NCBI GenBank assembly: GCA_007833815.1
Contig: CP033464.1
Span: 1,078,501 to 1,142,500 of the forward strand
Direction of reading: 5' to 3'
Length of the DNA stretch: 64,000 bases
Source of the DNA: Brevibacillus laterosporus
Lineage (GTDB): Bacteria > Bacillota > Bacilli > Brevibacillales > Brevibacillaceae
A program made the position numbers and the translations under genes. The notes under the pieces are model-generated. The model made no database searches. It had not been told where the DNA came from and saw only the letters and a program-made list of their open reading frames with translations. Positions 54,852-64,000 of this stretch are shown one piece after another; the stretch's first letter is position 1; every line of letters starts with the position of its first letter.

Positions 54852-55745
54852 ATGCGTAATGTTCGGTTTTTGTGGAGCTTGATTGGTGCGCTCATCTTGT
54901 TGCTAGCTGTCGTATCAGGTGCTTGGTACAAAGGGGCAGGTCTAGCAGCAGTCGCCAAGGTGGGGGACGAAACCGTTACAGAGCAAGCACTAATCACACA
55001 ATTAAAAGAGCGCTATGGAAAGCAAATGTTGGATCGTATGATCGATCATCAACTAGTGTTCCAAGAGGCAAATCGTCTACATATCACTGTTTCTGATCAG
55101 CGAGTACAGGAAGAGATTCAAAGGATAAAAGGTCACTTCCCACATGAGGGTGATATGCCGAGTGAGGTGCAGGATCGACTAGGACAAACCCCAGTTCAAA
55201 TGGAACAGGAAGTCCGATATCAGTTACTGTTGAAAAAGCTGGCTACGCAGAATGTGAAAATCAGTGATGAAGAGCTACGTGCATATTTTCAGCAACATCA
55301 AACGGATTATATTCAACCAACGACGGTACATCTCTATCGATTGTTAGTGAAAACAGAAGCAGAAGCCCAAAGCTTATTTCAGGAATTATCTAAGGGCGGT
55401 GATTTTATCTCGTTAGCTAAAGAACGCTCTGTAGATGCTCAAACGGCTACAAATGGCGGGGACATGGGAATAATCATATTAAAGGATGATTCGTTAACAG
55501 AAAATGAGCAATTCGCTATTCAAGATATGAAGATAAATGAAGTATCCGCTCCTATTCCGGTTGAAGATGGCTACGTTCTATTGCGTATAACTGAACGCAA
55601 GGAAGAGATGATTCCAACCTTTGAGCAGTCAAAGGAAAAAGTGTTTGAGGATATGGCTATTGCTAAAGCAGAATCATTTGATGAAATTTTAAATCGTCTA
55701 CGCAAAACCACAAATGTTGAAGTGAAAGACCTAACATATCGTTGA
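54852..55745 (+). CDS. Membrane-anchored PrsA/parvulin-type peptidyl-prolyl isomerase
   Basis: 297 residues from ATG 54852 (GGAGAGAAATGG). N-terminal membrane anchor (LWSLIGALILLLAVVSGAWY), a SurA-like chaperone part (VGDETVTEQALITQLKERYG then MLDRMIDHQLVFQEANRL), and a parvulin domain (VHLYRLLVKTEAEAQSLFQE, DFISLAKERSVDAQTATNGG and DMGI). Orthologue of B. subtilis YacD by position between hslO and cysK. Assists folding of exported proteins outside the membrane. Confidence 0.88.
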   Translation: MRNVRFLWSLIGALILLLAVVSGAWYKGAGLAAVAKVGDETVTEQALITQLKERYGKQMLDRMIDHQLVFQEANRLHITVSDQRVQEEIQRIKGHFPHEGDMPSEVQDRLGQTPVQMEQEVRYQLLLKKLATQNVKISDEELRAYFQQHQTDYIQPTTVHLYRLLVKTEAEAQSLFQELSKGGDFISLAKERSVDAQTATNGGDMGIIILKDDSLTENEQFAIQDMKINEVSAPIPVEDGYVLLRITERKEEMIPTFEQSKEKVFEDMAIAKAESFDEILNRLRKTTNVEVKDLTYR

Positions 55746-55771
55746 CGCTAATGAATATGATTTGTTATAAT
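55742..55771 (+). promoter_or_regulatory. Predicted sigma-A promoter of cysK
   Basis: TTGACG (55742-55747) and TATAAT (55766-55771) with 18-base spacing. The -35 overlaps the stop codon of the preceding gene. No S-box or T-box leader is visible in the 50 bases before cysK. Confidence 0.75.
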
Positions 55772-55822
55772 ACCTACAAAACCTAGCAAATTACTCGGTA
55801 ATTATTTGAGGGGGACAAAAAC

Positions 55823-56755
55823 ATGCGGGTTGCACAATCTATTACAGAACTGATTGGAAATACGCCATTAGTCAAACTCAATCGTGTCGTAACGGAAGAC
55901 ATGGCTGATATCTATTTGAAGTTGGAGTTCTTTAACCCGGGAAGTAGTGTAAAAGATCGTATTGCACTTTCTATGATAGAAACAGCCGAAGCTGAAGGTA
56001 AATTGAAGCTTGGCGATACCATTATTGAACCAACCAGCGGGAATACAGGGATCGGATTAGCAATGGTTGCTGCGGCAAAGGGATATCGTGCTATTCTGGT
56101 CATGCCAGATACAATGAGTATAGAAAGACGTAATTTGCTACGTGCATATGGAGCGGAACTAATCTTGACCCCAGGATCGGAAGGAATGGGTGGAGCGATT
56201 CGTAAAGCAGAAGAACTTGCTCGCGAGAATCCAGACTATTTCATCCCACAACAATTTAATAATGTAGCTAATCCTCAGATACATCGCGAAACTACAGCAA
56301 AAGAGTTGCTTGAGCAAGGAAAAGAGATCGGCGGCATTGATGCCTTTGTTGCTGGTATTGGTACAGGTGGCACCATTACAGGTGTGGGCCAAGTGTTAAA
56401 AGAGGAATACCCAGAGGTACAAATTTATGCGGTAGAACCTCAATCCTCCCCTGTCTTGTCTGGTGGGAAGCCAGGACCTCACAAGATTCAAGGAATTGGT
56501 GCTGGATTCGTGCCCGAAATCTTAGATACGTCTATCTATGATGAGATTCTTCTTATTGAAAATGAAGCGGCTTTTGAAACAGCGCGTCGTGTTGCTAAAG
56601 AAGAAGGGATCTTAGGTGGGATTTCTTCTGGTGCAGCAATTGCGGCGGCTCTGGATGTAGCAAGTCGTTTAGGTAAAGGTAAAAACGTGATTGTTATTAT
56701 TCCAAGTAATGGAGAGCGTTATTTGTCTACGCCACTTTACCATTTTGAAGATTAG
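55823..56755 (+). CDS. cysK: Cysteine synthase A (O-acetylserine sulfhydrylase)
   Basis: 310 residues. [17 protein letters not shown], the PLP lysine in [11 protein letters not shown] (Lys44), the [11 protein letters not shown] loop, [10 protein letters not shown] phosphate-binding loop and GISSGAA are all present. Forms cysteine from O-acetylserine and sulfide. ATG behind GAGGGGGACAAAAAC. Own promoter and terminator. Confidence 0.95.
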   Translation: MRVAQSITELIGNTPLVKLNRVVTEDMADIYLKLEFFNPGSSVKDRIALSMIETAEAEGKLKLGDTIIEPTSGNTGIGLAMVAAAKGYRAILVMPDTMSIERRNLLRAYGAELILTPGSEGMGGAIRKAEELARENPDYFIPQQFNNVANPQIHRETTAKELLEQGKEIGGIDAFVAGIGTGGTITGVGQVLKEEYPEVQIYAVEPQSSPVLSGGKPGPHKIQGIGAGFVPEILDTSIYDEILLIENEAAFETARRVAKEEGILGGISSGAAIAAALDVASRLGKGKNVIVIIPSNGERYLSTPLYHFED

Positions 56756-56791
56756 GATTAACTTGGCCTTTTACAGGTAAATAATCGAATG

Positions 56792-56829
56792 GAAGTGGCT
56801 CAGCTCGATGCTGGAGCCACTTCTTTTTG
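56792..56829 (+). terminator. Strong terminator after cysK
   Basis: GAAGTGGCTC-AGC and GCT-GGAGCCACTTC around TCGAT, followed by TTTTT. Confidence 0.9.
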
Positions 56830-56918
56830 TGTGGAAAAAATAACTTATAAAAACGAGAAGTGCAAGCATATTTCCTATGTTATATTACAAAGGATAAGCG
56901 TTAGAGATCGGTGGGAGT

Positions 56919-58505
56919 GTGAAAAATGTGATATTTCCTTCATATAATGAACTAATACAAATCGGTAAAGGATACAAACGTATTCCTGTTGCTTATAAAA
57001 TCGAATGGGAAGACAAACTAGACCCTATGGACTGCTTATTAGCGCTACGACCTATTTGTCCAGATGTAGCTTTATTGGAAAGTGGACGGACAGGAAGATA
57101 CAGCTACTTGGCTTTCAATCCCTTTTTACGCCTCAGTAGTAAGCGCGGACAAATTTTGCTTGAATATATGCGAGATCATACCGTTACTCATGTGGAAAAG
57201 GCGAAAACGCATAATCCGCTTGCCTTTTTGCGTCAGATAATGAGTGATTATTCAGCACCTCGTCTGGAACAGTTACCGGACTTTGCTGGGGGAGCAGTCG
57301 GTTATCTAAGCTATGAGATGAATCAATATTTTGAACCAACCTTACAGAAGCTTCCAAATGATGACTTACAGCTACCAGATCTGTATGTTATGATATACGA
57401 AGACATGATTGCTTTTGACCAAATGACTCGTGAGTGTGTGTTGCTGACGCATGTTTCCTCAGCCGCTAGTCAGGAGGAATATGATGTGGCCTGTCAGCAT
57501 CTGTTTATGTGGGAACGTACCTTGAAGGAACGGGTTGATGCTCTACAGATGGATGATCTACATCTAGAACAGAAGCGCATACCGCATGCCCAGCTAGATT
57601 GGGAAGAGTTGCGAAAAAATCCTCTGAAACAGACTACACCTATTGCCGTGTCCTTTGAACAACAGGAATTTGAAGAAGCGGTTCGTCGCATTCAACAGTA
57701 TATCTCGGCAGGAGACGTGTTTCAGGTGAACTTGTCTGTGCGTCAGAGTGCCCCGCTTAATGTAACAGCGGAGCAGGTGTATGCGACGTTACGCAAATTG
57801 AATCCATCCCCATATATGGGGTACCTACCGTTTCCAGAATTCCAGATCGTATCGGGTTCGCCTGAGCTTCTTATTAAAGTTCAAGATGGACAAGTAAGCA
57901 CACGCCCTATTGCTGGTACACGTCCACGTGGTAAAGATGCAGCAGAGGATGAAGCGTTAGCAAATGAGCTTTTAGCAAATGAGAAGGAACGAGCAGAACA
58001 TGTGATGCTGGTTGATTTGGAACGCAATGACATGGGGCGTGTCTGTCAGTATGGTAGCGTGGAGGTTAGTGAATTCATGGTAGTGGAGAAATACTCCCAT
58101 GTCATGCACATCGTCTCCCACGTCACAGGTAAACTAGCAGAAGATAAAGATGCCTACGATGCGGTAGAAGCAGCATTTCCAGGTGGAACCATTACGGGAG
58201 CTCCTAAAGTACGCACCATGGAAATCATTGAAGAACTGGAAAAGGTAAGACGAGGAGTTTATACGGGATCAGTTGGTTGGTTTGGCTTTAATGGAGACGT
58301 GGAAATGAACATCGCTATCCGCACGATGGTGGTTAAAGATCAAGTAGGCCATATTCAGGCTGGTGCAGGTATCGTTATTGATTCTAAGCCAGAAGCGGAA
58401 TACTACGAGTCGTTGAAAAAGGCAGAGGCCTTGTGGAAAGCAGTTGAGCTGAGTGAAGAATTCGAGAATGAGAGGCTGAAGAGCCGAGAGGAGAGCCGAG
58501 TATGA
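56919..58505 (+). CDS. pabB: Aminodeoxychorismate/anthranilate synthase component I
   Basis: 528 residues from GTG 56919. [64 protein letters not shown] and [20 protein letters not shown] are chorismate-enzyme signatures. Since it opens the folate operon the likely product is 4-amino-4-deoxychorismate, although such enzymes may also serve tryptophan. A GTG three codons downstream has better spacing from GGTGGGAG and could be the true start. The ATG of the amidotransferase gene overlaps the stop. Confidence 0.93.
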   Translation: MKNVIFPSYNELIQIGKGYKRIPVAYKIEWEDKLDPMDCLLALRPICPDVALLESGRTGRYSYLAFNPFLRLSSKRGQILLEYMRDHTVTHVEKAKTHNPLAFLRQIMSDYSAPRLEQLPDFAGGAVGYLSYEMNQYFEPTLQKLPNDDLQLPDLYVMIYEDMIAFDQMTRECVLLTHVSSAASQEEYDVACQHLFMWERTLKERVDALQMDDLHLEQKRIPHAQLDWEELRKNPLKQTTPIAVSFEQQEFEEAVRRIQQYISAGDVFQVNLSVRQSAPLNVTAEQVYATLRKLNPSPYMGYLPFPEFQIVSGSPELLIKVQDGQVSTRPIAGTRPRGKDAAEDEALANELLANEKERAEHVMLVDLERNDMGRVCQYGSVEVSEFMVVEKYSHVMHIVSHVTGKLAEDKDAYDAVEAAFPGGTITGAPKVRTMEIIEELEKVRRGVYTGSVGWFGFNGDVEMNIAIRTMVVKDQVGHIQAGAGIVIDSKPEAEYYESLKKAEALWKAVELSEEFENERLKSREESRV

Positions 58506-59092
58506 TCATTATGATTGATAACTATGATTCCTTTACGTACAATTTAGTGCAATATGTCGGAGAGCTGGGTGAGGAGTTACGAGTATTTCGTAACGATAAA
58601 ATCACGCTGAAGGAAATCGAGAACATGAAACCAGACTACTTGATGATTTCTCCAGGACCTTGCACACCGAATGAAGCTGGAATTAGCATGGATGTTATCC
58701 GTTATTTTGCTGGTAAGGTTCCTATTTTGGGCGTATGCCTAGGACATCAATCAATTGGTCAGGTGTTTGGTGGAAAAATTGTTCGAGCAGAGAGACTTAT
58801 GCACGGAAAAACATCGGAGGTATTGCATGATGGTAAAACCATTTTTGCAGGTATACCCTCCCCATTCCAAGCTGCTCGTTATCATTCGTTACTGATCCAA
58901 GAAGAATCGATTCCAGAAGAACTGGAGATTACAGCAAGAACACCTGAAGGGGAGATCATGGCGATTCGTCATAGAGAGCTTCCTATCGAAGGTGTTCAAT
59001 TCCATCCTGAATCGATTATTACCCAATATGGAAAACAAATGTTGAAGAACTTTTTGACGGCTTATGCCAAAGAGATTCAACCTATCAAATAA
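58502..59092 (+). CDS. pabA: Aminodeoxychorismate/anthranilate synthase glutamine amidotransferase
   Basis: 196 residues. [34 protein letters not shown], the nucleophile in [15 protein letters not shown] (Cys79) and the His-Glu of VQFHPESI form a class I glutaminase. Supplies ammonia to component I; in Bacillus the same subunit serves both folate and tryptophan pathways. Start overlaps pabB stop by four bases. Confidence 0.94.
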   Translation: MIIMIDNYDSFTYNLVQYVGELGEELRVFRNDKITLKEIENMKPDYLMISPGPCTPNEAGISMDVIRYFAGKVPILGVCLGHQSIGQVFGGKIVRAERLMHGKTSEVLHDGKTIFAGIPSPFQAARYHSLLIQEESIPEELEITARTPEGEIMAIRHRELPIEGVQFHPESIITQYGKQMLKNFLTAYAKEIQPIK

Positions 59093-59108
59093 TGAAACAT
59101 GACCTCAG

Positions 59109-59141
59109 AGCCACTTGCAAAATTGTTGCAGGTGGCTTTTT
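59109..59141 (+). terminator. Terminator between pabA and pabC
   Basis: AGCCACTTGCAA - AATTG - TTGCAGGTGGCT, 12-bp stem with one G-T pair, followed by TTTT. It would partly separate pabBA from pabC-folPBK expression. Confidence 0.85.
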
Positions 59142-59261
59142 ATGAAGCAAAATAAACCAAAATCACAGCAAGAAAGTTTCGAGGAAAGTTTTAGTTATGA
59201 TACTATGATTTTATGTGTTGTAGAAGTGAGATAAACATGTTGTACCTAGGAGATAAAGCAG

Positions 59262-60107
59262 ATGTGGGTGTTTGTAAATGATCAGATCGTACCTGCTGAA
59301 CAAGCAGTAGTTTCAGCCATGGATCATGGTTTTTTATATGGTATTGGTTTATTCGAGACTATTCGGATTTATCAAGGAAAGCCATTTTTTTGGGACGAGC
59401 ATATGTTGCGTCTGGAACAAGGAATGACTGCTCTACGTATTCGCCAAAAGTGGGATCGGAGCGAGATACACCGTGCTGTGCTGGCTACTCTAGAGAAGAA
59501 TAGATTATTGGATGCTTATGTACGGATTAGTATTACCGGGGGAGCTGAAGGGATTGGCTTGCATAGTGGGGTATATGAGCAACCATCGCTTTATATTTTT
59601 GTGAAGTCAGTAAACCCCATCGAGCAGCCACCTGTTACAAAAAGGCTGAAAGTGATCTCCTTTCCGAGGCAGACTCAGGAAGGACACCAGCGGTTTAAAT
59701 CTCACAATTACCTGAACAGCTCCTTGGGCAAACAAGAAGTAGGGAAGACAACTGATATAGAAGGTCTATTTCTGACAAAGGAAGGCCATATCTGTGAAGG
59801 GGTCGTAAGTAATATTTTTTGGGTGAAGGATAAAACAGTGATCACGCCTTCCGTTGATACCGGTCTGCTAGCAGGAATTACCCGTGATGCTGTCATTACT
59901 ATATCCCATGAATGTGGTTTTACCGTGGAGGAAGGTTTTTATCCACTTGAGGATTTACTTTTAGCAGATGAAATATTCGTAACTAACTCCATTCAAGAGA
60001 TTGTTCCGGTGTCGACTGTAGAAAATACGGAAATTCCGTACGTTTATGGAAAGGTGACACGGGAGTTGCATGAGGCCTACAGGCGACTGGTAGAATTGTC
60101 CAACTGA
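59262..60107 (+). CDS. pabC: Aminodeoxychorismate lyase
   Basis: 281 residues, PLP fold type IV: DHGFLYGIGLFETIRIYQGK, RISITGGAEGIGL, the PLP lysine in RFKSHNYLNS, EGLFLTKEGHICEGVVSNIF and EIFVTNSIQEIVPV. Releases pyruvate to give p-aminobenzoate. ATG behind GGAGATAAAGCAG. The fold also covers branched-chain and D-amino acid aminotransferases; the operon settles the assignment. Confidence 0.92.
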   Translation: MWVFVNDQIVPAEQAVVSAMDHGFLYGIGLFETIRIYQGKPFFWDEHMLRLEQGMTALRIRQKWDRSEIHRAVLATLEKNRLLDAYVRISITGGAEGIGLHSGVYEQPSLYIFVKSVNPIEQPPVTKRLKVISFPRQTQEGHQRFKSHNYLNSSLGKQEVGKTTDIEGLFLTKEGHICEGVVSNIFWVKDKTVITPSVDTGLLAGITRDAVITISHECGFTVEEGFYPLEDLLLADEIFVTNSIQEIVPVSTVENTEIPYVYGKVTRELHEAYRRLVELSN

Positions 60108-60149
60108 TTATGTTATGCTTTCCACATTATAATAAGGAGTTCGAAAAAG

Positions 60150-61013
60150 ATGAAGCATGATCAAGAGCATTCTCTGACTACATTCACATCATTGTTATGT
60201 GGTACATATAGTCTTCCGTTACACGAAAGAACATTAATTATGGGAATTCTTAACGTCACTCCTGACTCTTTTTCGGATGGAGGACGCTACAATCAACTGG
60301 ATGAAGCTATGCGCCATGCTGAGAAGCTTGTGAAGGATGGAGCGGATATCATCGATGTAGGGGGAGAGTCGACACGGCCAGGTTTCCAGCTTGTTAGTGC
60401 GGAACAAGAATTAGAACGAGTTATTCCCATTATCGAGCGCCTCTCCCGCGATATAGATGTACCTATCTCTGTTGACACATATAAAGCTCGCGTTGCTGAT
60501 GAGGCGTTACGGGCAGGGGCTCATATCATTAATGATGTCTGGGGAGCTAAAAAAGACCCAGAGATGGCCGCTGTAGCTGCCAAATGGAACGTGCCTATTA
60601 TCTTGATGCACAATCGTGAGCAGATGGGGTACGAGGATTTCTTCCCTGATTATATAAGGGATATAGAAGAGTCTATTCGGCTAGCGTTAACGGCAGGCGT
60701 TTCAGAAGAGAAGATCGTGCTGGACCCAGGTATTGGTTTTGCTAAAACATTACAACAAAATTTGGAGACCATGCGTCGATTGGACGATTTGGTGGCTCTT
60801 GGCTACCCTGTTTTACTAGGAACCTCACGAAAATCCATGATCGGTAAGGTGCTCGACCTACCTGTGGAAGAACGTTTAGAGGGTACAATTGCTACGGTAG
60901 CGCTAGGCATTGAAAAAGGCTGTCATATCATGCGTGTGCACGATGTTAAAGCCATAAAACGAACAGCAATGATGATGGATGCTATGAAAAAAGGGGCACG
61001 TTACGATGGATAA
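60150..61013 (+). CDS. folP: Dihydropteroate synthase
   Basis: 287 residues. MGILNVTPDSFSDGGRY, DVGGESTRPG, INDVWGAKKD, LDPGIGFAKTLQQN, GTSRKSMIGKVL and the final RVHDV are the TIM-barrel signatures. Joins p-aminobenzoate to the pterin; target of sulfonamides. ATG behind AAGGAGTTCGAAAAAG. Overlaps folB by eight bases. Confidence 0.96.
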   Translation: MKHDQEHSLTTFTSLLCGTYSLPLHERTLIMGILNVTPDSFSDGGRYNQLDEAMRHAEKLVKDGADIIDVGGESTRPGFQLVSAEQELERVIPIIERLSRDIDVPISVDTYKARVADEALRAGAHIINDVWGAKKDPEMAAVAAKWNVPIILMHNREQMGYEDFFPDYIRDIEESIRLALTAGVSEEKIVLDPGIGFAKTLQQNLETMRRLDDLVALGYPVLLGTSRKSMIGKVLDLPVEERLEGTIATVALGIEKGCHIMRVHDVKAIKRTAMMMDAMKKGARYDG

Positions 61014-61371
61014 AATCTATTTTAATGGTATGGCTTTTTATGGTTATCATGGGGTTTTTCAAGAGGAGGCCAAGCTTGGACAAAGGTTCTATGTTGATTT
61101 GGAGCTATCGCTTGATTTACAAAAGGCCGCTGAAACGGATCAGCTAGAGTATACCGTTAATTATGCCGATATCTACGAAAGAGTAAAGGCTATCGTGGAA
61201 GGGGAGCGTTATCAGTTAGTTGAAAAATTGACAGCGCGGATTTGTGATGGTTTGTTGAGTGAGTTTCCTTTAGATGAAGTCAAAGCAAAAGTAACAAAAC
61301 CAGATCCTCCTATTGCTGGACATTATCAATCAGTTGCAATCGAGATGATCAGAAAGAAAGGAAGTAACTAG
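61006..61371 (+). CDS. folB: Dihydroneopterin aldolase
   Basis: 121 residues. MAFYGYHGVFQEEAKLGQRF, YTVNYADIYERVKAIVEGER, LVEKLTARICDGLL and the final VTKPDPPI give the FolB fold with its conserved Tyr, Glu and Lys. Cleaves dihydroneopterin to hydroxymethyldihydropterin. One base separates it from folK. Confidence 0.95.
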   Translation: MDKIYFNGMAFYGYHGVFQEEAKLGQRFYVDLELSLDLQKAAETDQLEYTVNYADIYERVKAIVEGERYQLVEKLTARICDGLLSEFPLDEVKAKVTKPDPPIAGHYQSVAIEMIRKKGSN

Positions 61372-61372
61372 C

Positions 61373-61903
61373 ATGAGCAATCTTACAGAAGCATATATTG
61401 CCCTTGGATCTAATCAGGGAGAGCGAGAAGCTATGCTCAAAGATGCCATTGCTGAGTTGCATGCACATCCTTCGATTCAGGTATCTCGTCTTTCTTCTGT
61501 ATATGAGACAGATCCAGTGGGTTATACCGATCAGCCCGCCTTTTTAAACATGGTGATTCATATTAAGACAAGCTTGTCATCCCTAGAGTTGTTGGAGACG
61601 GCCTTATCGATTGAGCAAAAACTAGGGAGAGTCCGCCATGAACGGTGGGGACCACGAATTATTGATATTGATCTATTGCTTTTTGGAGAAGAACAAATGA
61701 AATTACCGAACTTGATCATTCCTCATCCAGAGATGGTTCATCGTGCTTTTGTGCTCATTCCTCTTCAAGAGGTGTGGCAAGGAGTTATACCGGGAACAGA
61801 TTTGACCATAGAAGAAGCAATCCATCATTGTATAGAAACGCAGGGGGTACAGGTATGGGGGACATTAGATTGGGGAGCCGAATCAGAGCGTTCCGCAAAT
61901 TAA
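61373..61903 (+). CDS. folK: Hydroxymethyldihydropterin pyrophosphokinase
   Basis: 176 residues. ALGSNQGEREAML, SSVYETDPVGYTDQPAFLNM, RWGPRIIDIDLLLFG and IPHPEMVHRAFVLIPLQE are the HPPK signature. Transfers pyrophosphate from ATP to the pterin before the FolP step. Its 3' end contains the start of the small XRE gene in another frame. Confidence 0.95.
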   Translation: MSNLTEAYIALGSNQGEREAMLKDAIAELHAHPSIQVSRLSSVYETDPVGYTDQPAFLNMVIHIKTSLSSLELLETALSIEQKLGRVRHERWGPRIIDIDLLLFGEEQMKLPNLIIPHPEMVHRAFVLIPLQEVWQGVIPGTDLTIEEAIHHCIETQGVQVWGTLDWGAESERSAN

Positions 61904-62076
61904 AAGGCTTTACACAACAGGATTTAGCCAGTGAAATGGGTGTATCATTGTCATTTGTGGGTACTCTGGAGAGAGGGACAAAATCACCGACCGAACTGGT
62001 GTTACGAAAGATAGCCAACACTTTACAAGTTGAATATGAGGAATTATGTGCTATAAATAAAGGAAATGAAAAGTAA
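61855..62076 (+). CDS. Small XRE-family regulator in folate operon (YazB-like)
   Basis: 73 residues from ATG 61855 (CAGGGGGTACAGGT), overlapping folK by 49 bases. IRAFRKLKGFTQQDLASEMG then SLSFVGTLERGTKSPTELVL is an XRE helix-turn-helix. In B. subtilis the gene between folK and dusB is yazB, also a small helix-turn-helix protein. Target unknown. Confidence 0.85.
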   Translation: MGDIRLGSRIRAFRKLKGFTQQDLASEMGVSLSFVGTLERGTKSPTELVLRKIANTLQVEYEELCAINKGNEK

Positions 62077-62109
62077 AGCAGAGTTCCTTCGCTTAAGGAG
62101 GTTTTATAT

Positions 62110-63138
62110 ATGAAAATCGGAAACATAGAATTAAAAAATAATGTCGTCCTAGCACCAATGGCAGGGGTGTGTAATCCTGCTTTTCGTTTGATTGCTAAGG
62201 AATTTGGTACTGGTCTAGTTTGTGCTGAGATGGTTAGCGATAAGGCGATTATGCATGGTAACAAAAAAACGTTAGATATGTTATACGTAGATGATCGTGA
62301 AAAACCGTTGAGTCTTCAAATTTTTGGCGGAGATAAGGAGACGTTGGTGGGAGCAGCTCGATATGTTGACCAAAACACCAATGCTGATATTATCGATATT
62401 AACATGGGATGTCCTGTGCCGAAGATTGTTACTTGCGATGCAGGGGCTCGTTTGTTACTAGACCCGGAAAAAATTTATGAAGTGGTGTCAGCAGTAGTAG
62501 ATGCTGTGGACAAACCGGTAACAGTTAAAATGCGGTTAGGTTGGGACGAGGAACATTTATACGTGTTAGATAATGCGCAAGCGGTAGAGCGTGCTGGTGG
62601 TAAAGCTGTTTCTGTTCATGCTCGTACTCGTGTTCAGATGTACAAGGGTCAGGCAGATTGGGAATGGATTCGCCGAGTAAAAGAGGTAGTTAACATTCCT
62701 GTAATCGGAAATGGTGACGTATCATCACCAGAAGATGCAAAAAGAATGTTGGATATGACAGGCTGCGATGGGGTCATGATTGGCCGTGCGGCTCTAGGAA
62801 ATCCTTGGATGTTATATCGTACGATTCAATATTTAACTACAGGTGAACTACTGGGTGAACCAACTGCTCGTGATAAGGTAAATATCTGCTTGTTACATGC
62901 TCAACGTTTAGTTGCATTAAAAGGACCAAGAGTTGGAATACTGGAGATGCGCAAACACGCTGCATGGTACTTGAAAGGGTTAAAAGGAGCAACTCAGACT
63001 AAAAACCTGATAAACTCTGTTGAAACAGAAGAAGAATTACATCGCCTGTTACATGAGTACGTTGATTGGGTGGAAAGCGGAGTATTTGACGATGTGGAGA
63101 TGGAAAAAGAAGGGGCTGTAAAAATCTCTGCCTTATAA
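62110..63138 (+). CDS. dusB: tRNA-dihydrouridine synthase B
   Basis: 342 residues, TIM barrel with [35 protein letters not shown] with the catalytic Cys, [42 protein letters not shown] and [12 protein letters not shown] are all family signatures. Reduces uridine to dihydrouridine in tRNA D-loops. ATG behind TAAGGAGGTTTTATAT. A strong terminator follows. Confidence 0.95.
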   Translation: MKIGNIELKNNVVLAPMAGVCNPAFRLIAKEFGTGLVCAEMVSDKAIMHGNKKTLDMLYVDDREKPLSLQIFGGDKETLVGAARYVDQNTNADIIDINMGCPVPKIVTCDAGARLLLDPEKIYEVVSAVVDAVDKPVTVKMRLGWDEEHLYVLDNAQAVERAGGKAVSVHARTRVQMYKGQADWEWIRRVKEVVNIPVIGNGDVSSPEDAKRMLDMTGCDGVMIGRAALGNPWMLYRTIQYLTTGELLGEPTARDKVNICLLHAQRLVALKGPRVGILEMRKHAAWYLKGLKGATQTKNLINSVETEEELHRLLHEYVDWVESGVFDDVEMEKEGAVKISAL

Positions 63139-63199
63139 TGGAAATCAAACATTGACAACGTATTTCTCATATCCTATAATTCATCGTATTATGTACTTG

Positions 63200-63230
63200 A
63201 AGCTGCCAGATCATGATCTGGCAGCTTTCC
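63200..63230 (+). terminator. Terminator after dusB
   Basis: AAGCTGCCAGATC and GATCTGGCAGCTT form a long palindrome around AT; T-poor tail but a very stable stem. Confidence 0.75.
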
Positions 63231-63355
63231 CTATGACCCACTGTATTGCAAAAAGAAAACGATTACCCCTAGTATAATAAGTGGGTGATCTACATATAAT
63301 CCTGTGTACTTTTTTGATAGCGGGATTAAAAATTGATAAACGGGGGAATACGAAG

Positions 63356-63832
63356 ATGTCTGAAAAAGAAGTCATCCTTACACCTGAAGGCCTTGCGAAA
63401 CTTGAGCAAGAATTAGAAGATTTGAAAACTGTAAAACGTAAAGAAGTAGCTGCTCGTATTAAAGAAGCAATTAGCTTTGGAGATATTAGTGAAAACTCTG
63501 AGTATGAAGAAGCTAAAAATGAGCAGGCGTTCATTGAAGGGCGCATTCTAACGCTAGAAAAAATGTTGCGTAACGCACGTATTATTACAAACGAGGATGT
63601 TGATACCAATGTGGTAAGTGTTGGTTCGACTGTTCGTCTAAAAGATCTTGAATTTGGTGACATAGTAGACTACACTATCGTTGGTTCTGCTGAATCCGAT
63701 CCATTAAACAATAAAATCTCGAATGAATCTCCTGTTGGTCAAGCCTTGCTTGGAAAAGCAAAAGGATCTACAGTAGATGTAAACGTTCCAGCGGGCGTTA
63801 TTCAATACGAAGTTCTTGAAATTAATCGATAA
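63356..63832 (+). CDS. greA: Transcription elongation factor GreA
   Basis: 158 residues from ATG 63356 (CGGGGGAATACGAAG). N-terminal coiled coil ([20 protein letters not shown], then [20 protein letters not shown] with the acidic tip residues DISENSEY) and a C-terminal FKBP-like domain ([40 protein letters not shown]). Stimulates transcript cleavage in backtracked RNA polymerase. TATAAT at 63273-63278 probably belongs to its promoter. Confidence 0.96.
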   Translation: MSEKEVILTPEGLAKLEQELEDLKTVKRKEVAARIKEAISFGDISENSEYEEAKNEQAFIEGRILTLEKMLRNARIITNEDVDTNVVSVGSTVRLKDLEFGDIVDYTIVGSAESDPLNNKISNESPVGQALLGKAKGSTVDVNVPAGVIQYEVLEINR

Positions 63833-63844
63833 GCTCGCGTTAAT

Positions 63845-63871
63845 GGCGTACCAATCTTTAGATGGTACGCC
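63845..63871 (+). terminator. Hairpin after greA
   Basis: GGCGTACCA - ATCTTTAGA - TGGTACGCC, a 9-bp perfect stem without a following T run. May be a weak terminator or an RNA end-protecting structure. Confidence 0.5.
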
Positions 63872-63924
63872 CTAGTCCTATTCAACGGGCTTTAACAGAG
63901 CGTTCTGTTAGGAGTGAAGAGGGA

Positions 63925-64000
63925 ATGGCAAGAGAAGAAGACCTACAACAAGAGCAAGGAACTGAGCAACAAGAAGAGCTACACGAATTGCTACAAGTTC
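63925..64000 (+). CDS. lysS: Lysyl-tRNA synthetase, N-terminal fragment
   Basis: ATG 63925 with GGAGTGAAGAGGGA upstream, running off the window end. The first 25 residues are Glu/Gln-rich (EEDLQQEQGTEQQEELHELL then QV), matching the hydrophilic N terminus of bacterial LysS. Named mainly from the conserved order dusB - (greA) - lysS. Confidence 0.75.
   Translation, partial: MAREEDLQQEQGTEQQEELHELLQV

Overview
The window comes from a low-GC Gram-positive bacterium. The housekeeping block at the right end (hslO, a PrsA-like foldase, cysK, pabB-pabA-pabC-folP-folB-folK, a small XRE gene, dusB, greA, lysS) has the Bacillales order. Strong AGGAGG-type ribosome binding sites with frequent GTG and TTG starts, and the style of the phage proteins, suggest a Brevibacillus-like Paenibacillaceae host. 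The species is an inference.

Most of the window, to about 44.8 kb and probably 48.5 kb, is one prophage with a contractile-tail (myovirus) virion. Layout: an Agr-like peptide-signalling cassette at the left edge (1-0.85 kb); an immunity region with two successive divergent XRE repressor pairs, each with its own operator (1.1-3.5 kb); an early rightward operon for recombination and replication (3.5-10.6 kb: Gp157, Erf annealing protein, SSB, HNH nuclease, initiator with iteron-like repeats, DnaC-type loader, ORF6N antirepressor); an accessory segment with a cytosine methyltransferase and a frameshifted Dam-type methyltransferase (10.6-15.6 kb); an ArpU-type late regulator (15.7 kb); a structured, apparently non-coding stretch and a cargo pair (16.3-18.6 kb); a ParB-methyltransferase fusion (18.8-20.1 kb); packaging and head genes (20.6-30.6 kb); sheath, tube, frameshifted tail chaperone, tape measure and baseplate with two cargo genes inside (30.6-43.3 kb); and lysis genes (43.4-44.8 kb). 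No integrase is visible, so the left attachment end lies outside the window.

After the endolysin comes AT-rich leftward cargo: a SIR2-domain protein likely to act in anti-phage defence, a 57-residue two-helix membrane protein beside a duplicated CCTACGTGGG element, and a secreted protein. A YolD-like gene follows. From 48.6 to 51.5 kb lie direct repeats, six small membrane-anchored proteins resembling minor pilins only in architecture, and a decayed IS605-type tnpB. A sigma-70 family factor and an HxlR regulator then lead into hslO and the folate operon. In Bacillus ftsH and coaX directly precede hslO; here neither is present, so at least 53 kb appears to be inserted at that point.

The most interesting items are the Agr-like cassette with a cysteine-free AgrD-like peptide, the SIR2 cargo gene, the pseudoknot-capable RNA candidate at 16.4-16.6 kb, the tandem repressor switches, and a series of leftward-facing terminators inside an almost exclusively rightward operon.
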